DNA of 64,000 bases, from contig JAGVBZ010000025.1 in assembly GCA_020059465.1 (NCBI GenBank), forward strand, positions 66,913 through 130,912, written 5' to 3'. Shown in pieces: positions 43,732 to 51,920 of this stretch. The stretch's first letter is position 1, and each line of letters opens with the position of its first letter. The notes under the pieces were generated by a model. That model made no database searches. It saw only the letters and a program-made list of their open reading frames with translations, and was not told the origin of the DNA. The DNA is from Brevinematales bacterium (GTDB lineage: Bacteria; Spirochaetota; Brevinematia; Brevinematales; GWF1-51-8). The position numbers and the translations under genes were made by a program.

Positions 43732-45081
43732 TCAGATAATATCCATCGCGACCATGCAGATATCGTCGTTGAATTGTCCGCCGGCGAAACGGTTCAGTTC
43801 CTCGAATACGCTGGAGAGGAACGCGCGGATATCCTCGTCCCGGTGGGCGAGTATCGCCTTATCGATTTGCTTCTGGAATACCTCGCCGTCCTTATTCAGT
43901 GTTTCGATCAGCCCGTCGGTGTAGAAAAGTATACGGTCGCCGCGCTCACATTGGAACTCATATACGTCAAAATTAAGATTGGGGAACATCCCGAGCATAC
44001 TGCCCCGCCCTCTCATCTGCAGTACGAAATTTTCACGGATAATATAGGGGAATGTCTGGGTGGCGGTCGAGTACACGAATTTCCGGGATTTGTGAAAGAA
44101 AATCCCGTAGAACGCCGCGACGAAATTGCCCGCACTCAGGCCGAGAATTTTATAATTGATCTCCTGCAGGAACTCCGCCGGGGAGATGATATCCTTCGAG
44201 GATGTCATCACCAAAGTCTTTACCATCGACGCGATCAGCGAGGCCGGAACGCCGTGCCCGGAAACATCGCTCATAAACACGCCGAGACCTTTCTTTTCGT
44301 CGACCTCGATAAAATCGAAAAAATCCCCGCCCACCTCTTCCATCGGCTTATAGAACATCGCGAAACTCAATCCGGCGACCTGCGGGGATATCTGAGGAAT
44401 CAGGCTGGACTGGATTTTCGCCGCGAGTTTCATTTCGCTGTCGATTTTATCAAGGAGTTCCTTGGATACCGAAAGCTCGGTATCGGCAATCCAGTGCCAC
44501 CGGAATTCCCGGTAACGTGTCCGCTCCTGAAACCACCCGACCGCCCATGCTACAATCGAGAGCGCGATGGGATTTGTCAGAAGAGTCCATTTTTCAGGGC
44601 CGGGCTGGACGAACAGGACAAGAATCAGGATCAATCCCGCGATGGGGAGAGAATAGATCAGGGCAAGATCCCATACCGCGCCTCGGTAAATAATTGCAAT
44701 CGCAAAAACCGACATAATCAGCGCGCCGATCGAGCCGCTTGAAAAGTCCGATACGATGATAACTATACAGAGATGAATGATGGAGGATAGAAGAAACATG
44801 TCGTATATAACCCTGTGCAGGACAATATTCGACGTCCATTTTGTGAAGCTGAATATGAAATAAACCAATGTAAAAGATAATCCCGCGATCCGGATGATCA
44901 GCAGATCGGAAAAAGCGAGGATAAAATTATCCTGGTATATAGCGAGCAGGTAAGCCATAATCGATAATACCGCGGCGATTTTTCCGAAGTATATCCTTTC
45001 TTTATTTCTTCTCTCGCGGAATTTCTGGAGCAGATACGGCTCGCGCAGAGTTTCCAAGAAAGGTTCGGCGCGTCTTTTCAT
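43732..45081 (-). CDS. Membrane-bound SpoIIE-type PP2C phosphatase
   Basis: 449-residue protein. Six or so membrane helices fill residues 30-190, followed by a short linker and a C-terminal SpoIIE phosphatase domain with EEVGGDFFDF near 248, SDVSGHGVPAS near 270, FYTDGLIETL near 385 and FNDDICMVAM near the end. The start overlaps the stop codon of the sugar ATPase (ATGA), so it is the third gene of the xylose-type ABC operon. This is an odd place: the ABC permease would be expected here. The membrane part lacks the repeats of an ABC permease and instead looks like a sensor membrane domain. A longer frame to 45171 overlaps xylG and is unlikely. Confidence 0.86.
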   Translation of the reverse strand: MKRRAEPFLETLREPYLLQKFRERRNKERIYFGKIAAVLSIMAYLLAIYQDNFILAFSDLLIIRIAGLSFTLVYFIFSFTKWTSNIVLHRVIYDMFLLSSIIHLCIVIIVSDFSSGSIGALIMSVFAIAIIYRGAVWDLALIYSLPIAGLILILVLFVQPGPEKWTLLTNPIALSIVAWAVGWFQERTRYREFRWHWIADTELSVSKELLDKIDSEMKLAAKIQSSLIPQISPQVAGLSFAMFYKPMEEVGGDFFDFIEVDEKKGLGVFMSDVSGHGVPASLIASMVKTLVMTSSKDIISPAEFLQEINYKILGLSAGNFVAAFYGIFFHKSRKFVYSTATQTFPYIIRENFVLQMRGRGSMLGMFPNLNFDVYEFQCERGDRILFYTDGLIETLNKDGEVFQKQIDKAILAHRDEDIRAFLSSVFEELNRFAGGQFNDDICMVAMDII

Positions 45082-46613
45082 TTTAACCCTGAACTTCCAG
45101 TCGCATATTCCATGACTTGCTCTTTCGATGTCTGGGCGCAGGTCAAATCCGCCGAAAGCCTTCCCTCGCACATTACGAGTATCCGGTCGCTCATCCCCAT
45201 GATCTCCGGAAGTTCAGACGAGATCATGACAATCGCGACACCCTGCTCGACAAGGCGATTCATCAGCTTATAGATTTCCACCTTCGCCCCGATATCGATA
45301 CCGCGGGTAGGCTCGTCCAGTATCAGCACCTTCGGGTGCGTGTTCAGCCATTTCCCGATCACGACCTTCTGCTGATTTCCCCCGCTGAGATTGGCGATTT
45401 TCACATCCATCGACGGGGTTTTTACACCGAGTTCTCCGACATACTTTTCCGTTGTTTTCCGCTCCTGATACTGATCGAGTACTCCCAATTTCACAAACCG
45501 GTCGAGAGAGGCGAGAGTCGTATTAAAAATCAGGTCCTGTTCGAGTAGTAATCCTAATAATTTTCTATCTTCGGTCACCAGCCCGATACCCGCTTCGATG
45601 GTATCCTTCGGCGAACTGAATTTCACTTCCCTTCCGTCGACCATTACTTTCCCGCGCGCCGATTTTCCCCATGCCCCGAAAATGCCCATCACCAGTTCCG
45701 AACGTCCCGCTCCCATCAGGCCGGCGATACCGAGTATCTCGCCCTGATAGAGGTCGAACGACACATCATGGACAATTTTCTCGCCGGGAAGGAGGGGATG
45801 ATCGACCTCGAAATCCTTCACCTCCAGCACTTTTTTCCCGCGTTTAAATTCCTGCTTGGGATAAAGGGTCTTCAGGTCGCGCCCAACCATCCGCGAGATG
45901 ATCTCGTCGATAGTAAGTTCGCCGATCGGCACCGATTCCCCGATCGTACGGCCGTCGCGCAGCACCTGAATCCTGTCGGCGATCTGTTTGAGTTCTTCCA
46001 TCTTGTGAGAAATATAGATCATACAGACGCCCTGCGCCTTGAGCTTTCCGATCACCTTAAAAAGTTCGTCGGTCTCGCGGTCGGTCAGCGCGGAGGTAGG
46101 CTCGTCCAGTATCAGTATATCCGCCTTCTGGCTGAGCGCCTTCGCGATCTCGACCATCTGCTGTTTGCCGACTGTGAGTTCCTTGACAGGACTCATGGGG
46201 TCGATGTCCCCGATATGGAGTTCTTCGAGGAGCTTCAGGCTGTCGGAGCGGAGACGGTCCCAGTCGATGAGTCCGAGTCTATTGACTGGCTGGCGGTCGA
46301 GGAAAATATTTTCCGCGACGGACAGGTCCTGTATCAGGTTGAGTTCCTGATAGATAATCCCTATCCCCGCGCGCTCGGCGTCCCCGGTACTATGAAATTT
46401 CCGGGTCTCGCCCTTGATAATAATTTCGCCCTCGTAGGACGGATGCGCCCATACGCCGCTCAGTACCTTCATCAGCGTGGATTTGCCCGCGCCGTTCTCA
46501 CCGACCAGCGCGAGGACTTCGCCCTTCCGAGCGGTCAGCGTAACATTATCGAGCGCGCGCACCCCCGGGAATTCCTTCCCGATTGCCTTCATCTCCAGAA
46601 TAACTTCGTTCAT
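45078..46613 (-). CDS. xylG: Sugar ABC transporter ATP-binding protein, xylose type
   Basis: 511-residue double ABC ATPase of the RbsA/MglA/XylG family. The first half has Walker A GENGAGKSTLMK near residue 38 and signature-region VGKQQMVEIAKALSQ with Walker B LILDEPTSAL; the second half has LSGGNQQKVVIGKWL and LILDEPTRGIDIGAK. The second Walker A region is degenerate (GLMGAGRSELV), as is usual for this family. It follows the xylose-binding-protein gene by 12 bases, which favours XylG over RbsA. No permease gene is adjacent. Confidence 0.9.
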   Translation of the reverse strand: MNEVILEMKAIGKEFPGVRALDNVTLTARKGEVLALVGENGAGKSTLMKVLSGVWAHPSYEGEIIIKGETRKFHSTGDAERAGIGIIYQELNLIQDLSVAENIFLDRQPVNRLGLIDWDRLRSDSLKLLEELHIGDIDPMSPVKELTVGKQQMVEIAKALSQKADILILDEPTSALTDRETDELFKVIGKLKAQGVCMIYISHKMEELKQIADRIQVLRDGRTIGESVPIGELTIDEIISRMVGRDLKTLYPKQEFKRGKKVLEVKDFEVDHPLLPGEKIVHDVSFDLYQGEILGIAGLMGAGRSELVMGIFGAWGKSARGKVMVDGREVKFSSPKDTIEAGIGLVTEDRKLLGLLLEQDLIFNTTLASLDRFVKLGVLDQYQERKTTEKYVGELGVKTPSMDVKIANLSGGNQQKVVIGKWLNTHPKVLILDEPTRGIDIGAKVEIYKLMNRLVEQGVAIVMISSELPEIMGMSDRILVMCEGRLSADLTCAQTSKEQVMEYATGSSGLK

Positions 46614-46625
46614 CTCTCCGCCTCT

Positions 46626-47693
46626 TTATTTAGCGTATACCTGTTCCTTTGTGTAGTATCCTTCCTTTACAATCGTCGAATCGATATTGTCCTTGGTAAT
46701 CAGGACGACTTCCGTCACGATGGTGGGCACGTCCTGGAAACCGTTGTTGATCATCTTATCGATCTTCACGACGTCGGCGACCGGTTTGTCCGGGTTCATC
46801 GCGAGCGCTACAGCGACCTCGGCGGCTTTTTCGGCTAACGGGTCGATCTTCTTCCATATCTCGACAGCCTGCTTGCCCTCGGCGACATAACGGATATTCG
46901 CGAGATCGGCGTCCGACCCGGCGACGAAAACTTTCGTGCTGTCGGCGATCCCCTGTACATTAAGGGCGGAGATCACACCGCGCGCAAGCCCGCTGTTATT
47001 GCAGATAAACGCATCGATCTCATTATTAAATTTAACAAGCGCGTTTTCGGCAGTCTGGCGCGACTTTTCGGGCGACCATGCCTCGTGCGACTGCTCGACC
47101 ACCAGTTCCAATCCGGGATTTGCCTTGAGAACGTCATATACGCCCTGACTCATCGTCCGCGCGTTGGAATCTCCCGGCTGTCCCATAATCAGGGCGACCT
47201 TTCCTTTGACCGCGCCCTTTTTCTTCTTCAGCCACTCGACCATCGCCTCGGCCTGAAGCTTTCCGACCGCCCAGCTATCCTGCATCACCATCAGGTCGAG
47301 CGGGCCGTTCTGGAGCATCGAGTCGTACCCGATCACCTTCACGCCCATATCGTGCGCCTTCTTTACCATATTCCCCGCGGTACCGGTGTTCACGGGCTGG
47401 AGGACGATGACCTTCACGCCCTGCACGAGCATATTCTCGAAATTCGCGAGCTGGGTCTGTTCGTTATTATTCGCGGAATCGAACACGACCTGCGCGCCGA
47501 GGGATTCTGCCTTCTTGATAAACGCGGCCTTATCCTTCTGGTAACGTTCTTCCTGCATAGTCTTCAGGAGGAAGCCTATCTTTACCTTACCGGTATCGGT
47601 CTGGTTAGTGCCGCCGCTTCCCTTGCCGTCGCACCCGTTGGATAAAAACATCGCCGCAATCGAAAGGGCGATGAGTATTTTTCTGGATTTCAT
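46626..47693 (-). CDS. xylF: D-xylose-type sugar-binding lipoprotein
   Basis: 355-residue periplasmic binding protein of the XylF type. A signal peptide ends in MFLSNGC, a plausible lipobox, so the mature protein is probably lipid-anchored at C21. The pattern MQEERYQKDKAAFIKKAESL, FDSANNNEQTQ, QDSWAVGKLQAEAMVEWL and NNGFQDVPTIVTEVVLITKDNIDSTIVKEGYY follows XylF closely. It is first in an operon with xylG and a SpoIIE phosphatase. Xylose is the best guess; a related pentose or aldose cannot be excluded. Confidence 0.88.
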   Translation of the reverse strand: MKSRKILIALSIAAMFLSNGCDGKGSGGTNQTDTGKVKIGFLLKTMQEERYQKDKAAFIKKAESLGAQVVFDSANNNEQTQLANFENMLVQGVKVIVLQPVNTGTAGNMVKKAHDMGVKVIGYDSMLQNGPLDLMVMQDSWAVGKLQAEAMVEWLKKKKGAVKGKVALIMGQPGDSNARTMSQGVYDVLKANPGLELVVEQSHEAWSPEKSRQTAENALVKFNNEIDAFICNNSGLARGVISALNVQGIADSTKVFVAGSDADLANIRYVAEGKQAVEIWKKIDPLAEKAAEVAVALAMNPDKPVADVVKIDKMINNGFQDVPTIVTEVVLITKDNIDSTIVKEGYYTKEQVYAK

Positions 47694-47716
47694 GGAATGC
47701 CTCCGAAATTTTTTAT

Positions 47717-47744
47717 ATTGTAAAACAAATCAAATTTTAGTCAA
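47717..47744 (-). promoter_or_regulatory. Predicted sigma-70 promoter of the xylFG operon
   Basis: On the minus strand TTGACT (47739-47744) and TACAAT (47717-47722) are 16 bases apart, about 24 bases before the xylF ATG. Confidence 0.6.
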
Positions 47745-47820
47745 GAGTTTTTAGCTTCACGGTATATTATCCTGATACATTGAAATACCCCCCCGCTCCA
47801 GTAAAGTATTAGAGTGATTA

Positions 47821-48291
47821 TACTTTCTTTCTGCGAACCCAGAAAGAAAGTACCAAAGAAAGAGGTTCCCCGCGCGATTTCGCTTCCGAGAAGAGCCCGC
47901 TATAACGAGTCGTGCGTAACTCGCTGTCAAACCCCGTTGAAACGGGAGAGAAACTAGCTCGGACAAACGCCCTTTGTCGTTATCGCGGGAAGTAAAGGCG
48001 CTCAAAAACGCGGGGTATAAACCCAAAACAATCCGATTAATAATTGTGAATAAAGAAGAATTTTTTATTTTGTCTTTTATTTCGGTTTTAATCCCCGACT
48101 TTATGCCGCGCTTCTTCTCAGCAAAACGGATTTTCCGCTTCCGCGGAAAAGAAATGCCGTTGTTCGACGACCCCTATTAAGGGGGAGAAGTTACGGCATT
48201 TCACGTTTTGCGCTACTCTTCTTTAAAGCGGCATTCAGGAGGGGAGGGCTTTCTTTGCATACTTTCTTTCCCCCGCCGGAAAGAAAGTATG
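47821..48291. mobile_element. Palindrome-bounded element without a clear gene (family C)
   Basis: A 471-bp element in the 770-bp gap between xylF and rfbA. Its ends are related hairpins in inverted orientation: TACTTTCTTTC with GAAAGAAAGTA and then AAAGAAAG at the left (47821-47862), and the reverse complement of this arrangement at the right (48250-48291). A second internal palindrome pairs ATGCCGCGCTTCTTCTCAGC near 48102 with a partner near 48210-48235. The layout is that of a non-autonomous MITE-like or structured repeat element. One 68-codon frame (47974-48180) overlaps the palindrome arm and looks fortuitous. A shorter relative is at 51401-51568. Confidence 0.6.
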
Positions 48292-48410
48292 ATATACGAA
48301 AAAGGTATATTTATAGGAAAAAAGAGGATTCACCTTACAATTAAAACCTGTAGGGTATTTGGGAATCTTTGATTTCTAAATCTTATTATTAAGACATATT
48401 TTCCTATTCT

Positions 48411-48439
48411 TTGAAATTATTCCCCCCGTCTCTTATAAT
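48411..48439 (+). promoter_or_regulatory. Predicted sigma-70 promoter of the rfb operon
   Basis: TTGAAA (48411-48416) and TATAAT (48434-48439) are 17 bases apart, about 24 bases before the rfbA ATG. Confidence 0.7.
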
Positions 48440-48463
48440 AAGGTAAAATATTCGGAAGGCTCT

Positions 48464-49342
48464 ATGAAAGGAATCATCCTCGCGGGCGGAGCGGGAACCC
48501 GTCTTTATCCGCTGACCATGGTGGCGAGCAAACAGCTCCTGCCGGTATACGACAAACCCATGATCTATTACCCGTTATCCACCCTCCTGCTGTCCTGCAT
48601 CCGCGAGATTCTGATTATCTCCGACCCGGTCAATCTCCCGCGTATCGAGGGGCTTCTCGGGAACGGACGCCGGATCGGGATCGATATATCCTATAAAGTC
48701 CAGCCCAGCCCGGACGGCCTCGCGCAGGCGTTCACGCTCGGTAAGGAGTTTATCGGGAACGACTCCGTGTGCCTGATTCTCGGAGACAACATTTTCTACG
48801 GCGATAAGTTCGAGGACGCGGCGCGTTCCTGCGCTGCCGAGATGAACGGGGGACGTATTTTCGGGTACTGGGTTTCCGACCCGGAGCGCTACGGCGTACT
48901 GGAGTTCGATAAAGATAAGAAAGTTTTGTCTATCACCGAAAAACCGAAGCAGCCGAAGTCCAACTATGTAGTGCCCGGTCTCTACTACTACGATAACGAT
49001 GTGGTATCGATCGCGGAGAACCTCAAACCCTCCCCGCGCGGCGAGTACGAGATCACCGATTTGAATAACGTTTATCTCGAACGCGGCAAGCTCAGTGTGG
49101 AACTCCTTGCGCGCGGGACGGCATGGCTCGATACCGGGACACATGACAGTATGATCGAGGCCGCGAACTTTATCGAAACTATCGAGAAACGGCAGGGGCT
49201 GAAGATCGGATGTATCGAAGAGGCGGCGTTCCGGATGGGATATCTGTCGGCGGAACAGTTCGAGAAACTGATCGGCGATTTGCCTGAAAACTCCTACCGC
49301 CAGTACCTCAGGTTCGTGTTGAAAACATCGACTCAATTTTAA
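48464..49342 (+). CDS. rfbA: Glucose-1-phosphate thymidylyltransferase
   Basis: 292-residue enzyme that makes dTDP-glucose, the first step towards dTDP-L-rhamnose for cell-surface glycans. [38 protein letters not shown] at the start, ILGDNIFYG near 108, [17 protein letters not shown] near 130 and [16 protein letters not shown] near 224 are diagnostic of RmlA. GGAAGG precedes the ATG. rfbC follows 13 bases later. Confidence 0.96.
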   Translation: MKGIILAGGAGTRLYPLTMVASKQLLPVYDKPMIYYPLSTLLLSCIREILIISDPVNLPRIEGLLGNGRRIGIDISYKVQPSPDGLAQAFTLGKEFIGNDSVCLILGDNIFYGDKFEDAARSCAAEMNGGRIFGYWVSDPERYGVLEFDKDKKVLSITEKPKQPKSNYVVPGLYYYDNDVVSIAENLKPSPRGEYEITDLNNVYLERGKLSVELLARGTAWLDTGTHDSMIEAANFIETIEKRQGLKIGCIEEAAFRMGYLSAEQFEKLIGDLPENSYRQYLRFVLKTSTQF

Positions 49343-49355
49343 TAGAGGAGTATTC

Positions 49356-49901
49356 ATGAAAGTACAAGCCGGAACTCTCGAAGGAACATTGATTATCACA
49401 CCGGACGTATACGAAGACGAACGCGGGTTTTTTCTCGAAAGCTACAACCGCGATAAATTCGCCCAATTCGGAATCGATATTCAGTTCCAGCAGGACAACC
49501 ACTCCAAGTCCGTACGGAATACCCTGCGCGGCCTGCATTACCAAACCCATCCCGGACAGGCGAAGCTCGTCCGCGCGGTTCACGGCGCGATATGGGACGT
49601 CGCAGTCGATATCCGCCCCAATTCCCCCACACTCGGTAAATGGTTCGGGATAGAACTGTCCGCAAAAAATAAGCAGATGTTCTTCGTCCCCGTCGGTTTC
49701 GCTCACGGGTTCTGCGTGCTCAGCGAAACCGCCGAAGTACTTTATAAGGTCAGCAGTGTCTATAACGCCCAGACCGAGGCGGGCATCATGTGGAACGACC
49801 CCGATATCGGGATAGAATGGCCTGTCCCCGAACCGGTGCTTTCGAACCGCGATCAGGGCAATCCGTCATTAAAACAATACCTCAAGGGATTGAAAAAATG
49901 A
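49356..49901 (+). CDS. rfbC: dTDP-4-dehydrorhamnose 3,5-epimerase
   Basis: 181-residue cupin-fold epimerase, the third step of dTDP-rhamnose synthesis. YEDERGFFLESYNRDKFA, FQQDNHSKSVRNTLRGLHYQ with the catalytic histidine, AVHGAIWDVAVDIR and FFVPVGFAHGFCVLSETAEVLYK are all present. GAGGAG precedes the ATG. It overlaps rfbD by four bases. Confidence 0.95.
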   Translation: MKVQAGTLEGTLIITPDVYEDERGFFLESYNRDKFAQFGIDIQFQQDNHSKSVRNTLRGLHYQTHPGQAKLVRAVHGAIWDVAVDIRPNSPTLGKWFGIELSAKNKQMFFVPVGFAHGFCVLSETAEVLYKVSSVYNAQTEAGIMWNDPDIGIEWPVPEPVLSNRDQGNPSLKQYLKGLKK

Positions 49902-50779
49902 GCGATCGAATAAAAGTCTGGCTTATCGGAAATCAGGGTATGCTCGGGCGGGAAATCGGGGAACAGCTCGCCGCCGCAGGGATACCTGTGATCGCCAGCG
50001 ACCGCGAGGTCGATATCGCCGACCCGTCCGCGATAGAAATGTTCGCGTCGGAGCATCGTCCCGAATGGATCGTCAACTGCGCGGCGTACACGGCGGTCGA
50101 TCTGGCGGAGACCGAAACGGATATCGCGTCGGTCATCAACTCCGACGGCCCCGCCAATCTCGCGGAGTTCGCGGCTAAAACGGGCGCGAAACTGATCCAT
50201 CCGTCCACAGACTATGTGTTCGACGGCGTAAAACGTTCGCCCTATATCGAGACCGATACGCCTAACCCGCAGTCTGCGTACGGGCGCACCAAACTCGACG
50301 GGGAACGCCGCATCATCGATACCCTGCCGCGACATTTCATCATCCGTATCGCGTGGCTCTACGGCCCCCACGGGAAAAACTTCGCGGCGACCATGCTGCG
50401 TCTTTTCTCCGAACGCGATCAGGTGCGTGTGGTGAGCGACCAGTCCGGCACCCCGACCTACACCCTGACCCTCGCGCGGAATATCACGAACCTTGTCCGC
50501 TCCGGGTCGGAAAAGTACGGGGTCTATCATTATACCGACGGCGGCGAGACCACATGGTACGAGTTCGCCCGCAAAATTTATACTATCGCCCGCGAACTGG
50601 GGATTGTCTCGAAGGATGTGGAAATCCTGCCAATCACAACCGCGGAGTACCCCACTCCCGCGAAACGCCCGGCGTACTCGGTGATGTCGAGGGATAAAAT
50701 CTCACGCGAACTCGGATTCACGATCACCGACTGGCAGGAAAACCTCCGCGCATACCTCGAACGAATTCACGCGGTCTAA
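49898..50779 (+). CDS. rfbD: dTDP-4-dehydrorhamnose reductase
   Basis: 293-residue short-chain dehydrogenase that performs the last reduction to dTDP-L-rhamnose. The cofactor loop reads VWLIGNQGMLGREIGEQL. PEWIVNCAAYTAVDLAETE, DYVFDG and the catalytic SAYGRTKLDGE follow, then RIAWLYGPHGKNF and a C-terminal EYPTPAKRPAYSVMS. The start at 49898 overlaps the stop codon of rfbC (ATGA); the frame open to 49790 is inside rfbC. The 4,6-dehydratase gene rfbB is not in the operon. Confidence 0.95.
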   Translation: MSDRIKVWLIGNQGMLGREIGEQLAAAGIPVIASDREVDIADPSAIEMFASEHRPEWIVNCAAYTAVDLAETETDIASVINSDGPANLAEFAAKTGAKLIHPSTDYVFDGVKRSPYIETDTPNPQSAYGRTKLDGERRIIDTLPRHFIIRIAWLYGPHGKNFAATMLRLFSERDQVRVVSDQSGTPTYTLTLARNITNLVRSGSEKYGVYHYTDGGETTWYEFARKIYTIARELGIVSKDVEILPITTAEYPTPAKRPAYSVMSRDKISRELGFTITDWQENLRAYLERIHAV

Positions 50780-50843
50780 AACGTTAAGAGATTATCCTGT
50801 TCAACGGGTTATCAATGAAAACACTAACTTCTTAATGATCGAT

Positions 50844-50887
50844 CATCTCGATACGCTTCGCACTCGATGACCGGATACTGTAGTCGG
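50844..50887. repeat. Dispersed repeat A, short copy 4
   Basis: CATCTCGATACGCTTCGCAC followed by TCGATGACCGG matches the first half of repeat A (copies at 11940, 12929 and 13322). It lies in the 138-base gap after rfbD, at the left edge of the second accessory region. Confidence 0.7.
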
Positions 50888-50917
50888 TCTTTCACCGCAC
50901 TTCGGGAAATCCGTCCC

Positions 50918-51337
50918 CTATAGCGGTAAAAGTTTCAGCCCGATGACGATGATAAATGTCCCGATTACACCGTTAACGAACTCCACCGCCAATAATTTCC
51001 GGGGATAGGTCGACTGGATCAGCATATTCCAGAAACGCGGGTAGACCCGGACAGCGGAGAATATCCCGGCCAATATCAGAGCGGCCGTCCATCCCGCGGG
51101 TTCGGCGAACAGGCTCCGAAGGTAAATATACGCGGCGGTCAGGATAAACACCTCCGCCTGAGTCCCCAGTGCCATCTTGAGGATATACTCGCCCTGCTTA
51201 TCCCATTTTTTCAGCGCGGGATTGCCGCTTTCATTTTTATACAGTTTCGCCGTGAACGGGTTCATATACAGCACACCCACCGCAACGAAATGAATCAGTC
51301 CGATTACCAGTCCCCAAAGTAGAATCTGCAGTATCAT
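50918..51337 (-). CDS. Small four-helix membrane protein of unknown function
   Basis: 139-residue protein with four hydrophobic helices (about 3-25, 58-74, 81-99 and 117-137). Loop residues include NPFTAKLYKNESGNPALKKW near 26-45, which is the only long polar stretch. GGAGGAAATAA precedes the ATG. Codon use is like the core genes rather than the AT-rich neighbours. I do not recognise the family. It lies between repeat A copy 4 and the palindromic element at 51401. Confidence 0.65.
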   Translation of the reverse strand: MILQILLWGLVIGLIHFVAVGVLYMNPFTAKLYKNESGNPALKKWDKQGEYILKMALGTQAEVFILTAAYIYLRSLFAEPAGWTAALILAGIFSAVRVYPRFWNMLIQSTYPRKLLAVEFVNGVIGTFIIVIGLKLLPL

Positions 51338-51400
51338 TTATTTCCTCCTATAGATTATTCACTAGTACTTCCTTCTCGTTGTGATACATTAAAGACATAA

Positions 51401-51568
51401 CACTTTCTTTCTGACAGCAGAAAGAAAGTGTTCAAAGAAAGACTGCCCGCCGGAATGCCGCTTAGAAGAAGAAGGGCGCAAAACGGGAAACGCCGAAACT
51501 CCCTGCGGTCAAACATCGGCGTTTCTAACCCGTTTTGCTGGGAAGAAGCGCGGCATATCGGCGGGGCA
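51401..51568. mobile_element. Palindromic element of family C, short form
   Basis: CACTTTCTTTC and GAAAGAAAGTG form a hairpin at 51401-51430, followed by CAAAGAAAG as in the element at 47821. A large nested palindrome follows: CCCGCCGGAATGCCGCTT (51446-51463) pairs with AAGCGCGGCATATCGGCGGG near its right end, and GCAAAACGGGAAACGCCG pairs with CGGCGTTTCTAACCCGTTTT. It ends 11 bases before the stop codon of the small membrane-protein gene and may also act as a terminator for it. Confidence 0.65.
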
Positions 51569-51578
51569 TACGGAATAT

Positions 51579-51920
51579 TTATTTTAAAAGTGCGAGAATA
51601 CTAAGAATAAGCCCAGCAATACTAGAGCCATCTGCAATAAAAGAAAATCCCTTTTTTACATACTCGATAGCTTTGGATAAGATTGGAGAATTCCTTTTAT
51701 CTTCCGGTTTTAATACTTCTTCTTTGAAAATCTGATACTGTTTAATAATTTCTTCTTTATCGTTTTTAGTATAATTCTTTTCTAACTCAAAGCCAAGTAA
51801 ATCTAACAATTTTTCCGGTGTATTAAATTCTTGAGAAAATTCTCTAGCTTTTAAAACTGCCCCATCGCCAATATTTACTATTCCTGAAAAAGTATTTTTA
51901 TTCCCGATATTAATACTCAT
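51579..51920 (-). CDS. Small protein with N-terminal Gly/Asn motif and C-terminal membrane helix; partner of AbiTii-like protein
   Basis: 113-residue AT-rich gene. The N-terminus MSINIGNKNTFSGIVNIGDG is a short beta-repeat-like stretch, followed by a charged helical middle (about 25-85) and a C-terminal hydrophobic segment (SFIADGSSIAGLILSILALL). The start codon directly follows the stop codon of the AbiTii-like gene, with GGAGGAA in that gene's end, so translation is coupled. The same IG-N-FSG-NI pattern is found at the C-terminus of the AbiTii-like protein. I know no named family for it. A membrane-acting effector of an abortive-infection pair is an inference. Confidence 0.66.
   Translation of the reverse strand: MSINIGNKNTFSGIVNIGDGAVLKAREFSQEFNTPEKLLDLLGFELEKNYTKNDKEEIIKQYQIFKEEVLKPEDKRNSPILSKAIEYVKKGFSFIADGSSIAGLILSILALLK

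Noticed and set aside
43684-44742. A 352-codon plus-strand frame opposite the SpoIIE phosphatase gene
   Set aside because: Shadow of a real gene with all catalytic motifs on the minus strand; the frame product has no domain and an unlikely composition.
45082-45171. A 30-codon N-terminal extension of the membrane phosphatase
   Set aside because: It lies wholly within xylG; the ATGA overlap at 45078-45081 gives a natural coupled start.
47974-48180. A 68-codon gene inside the palindromic element
   Set aside because: Most of it overlaps a palindrome arm, it lacks a ribosome binding site, and no protein family is recognisable.
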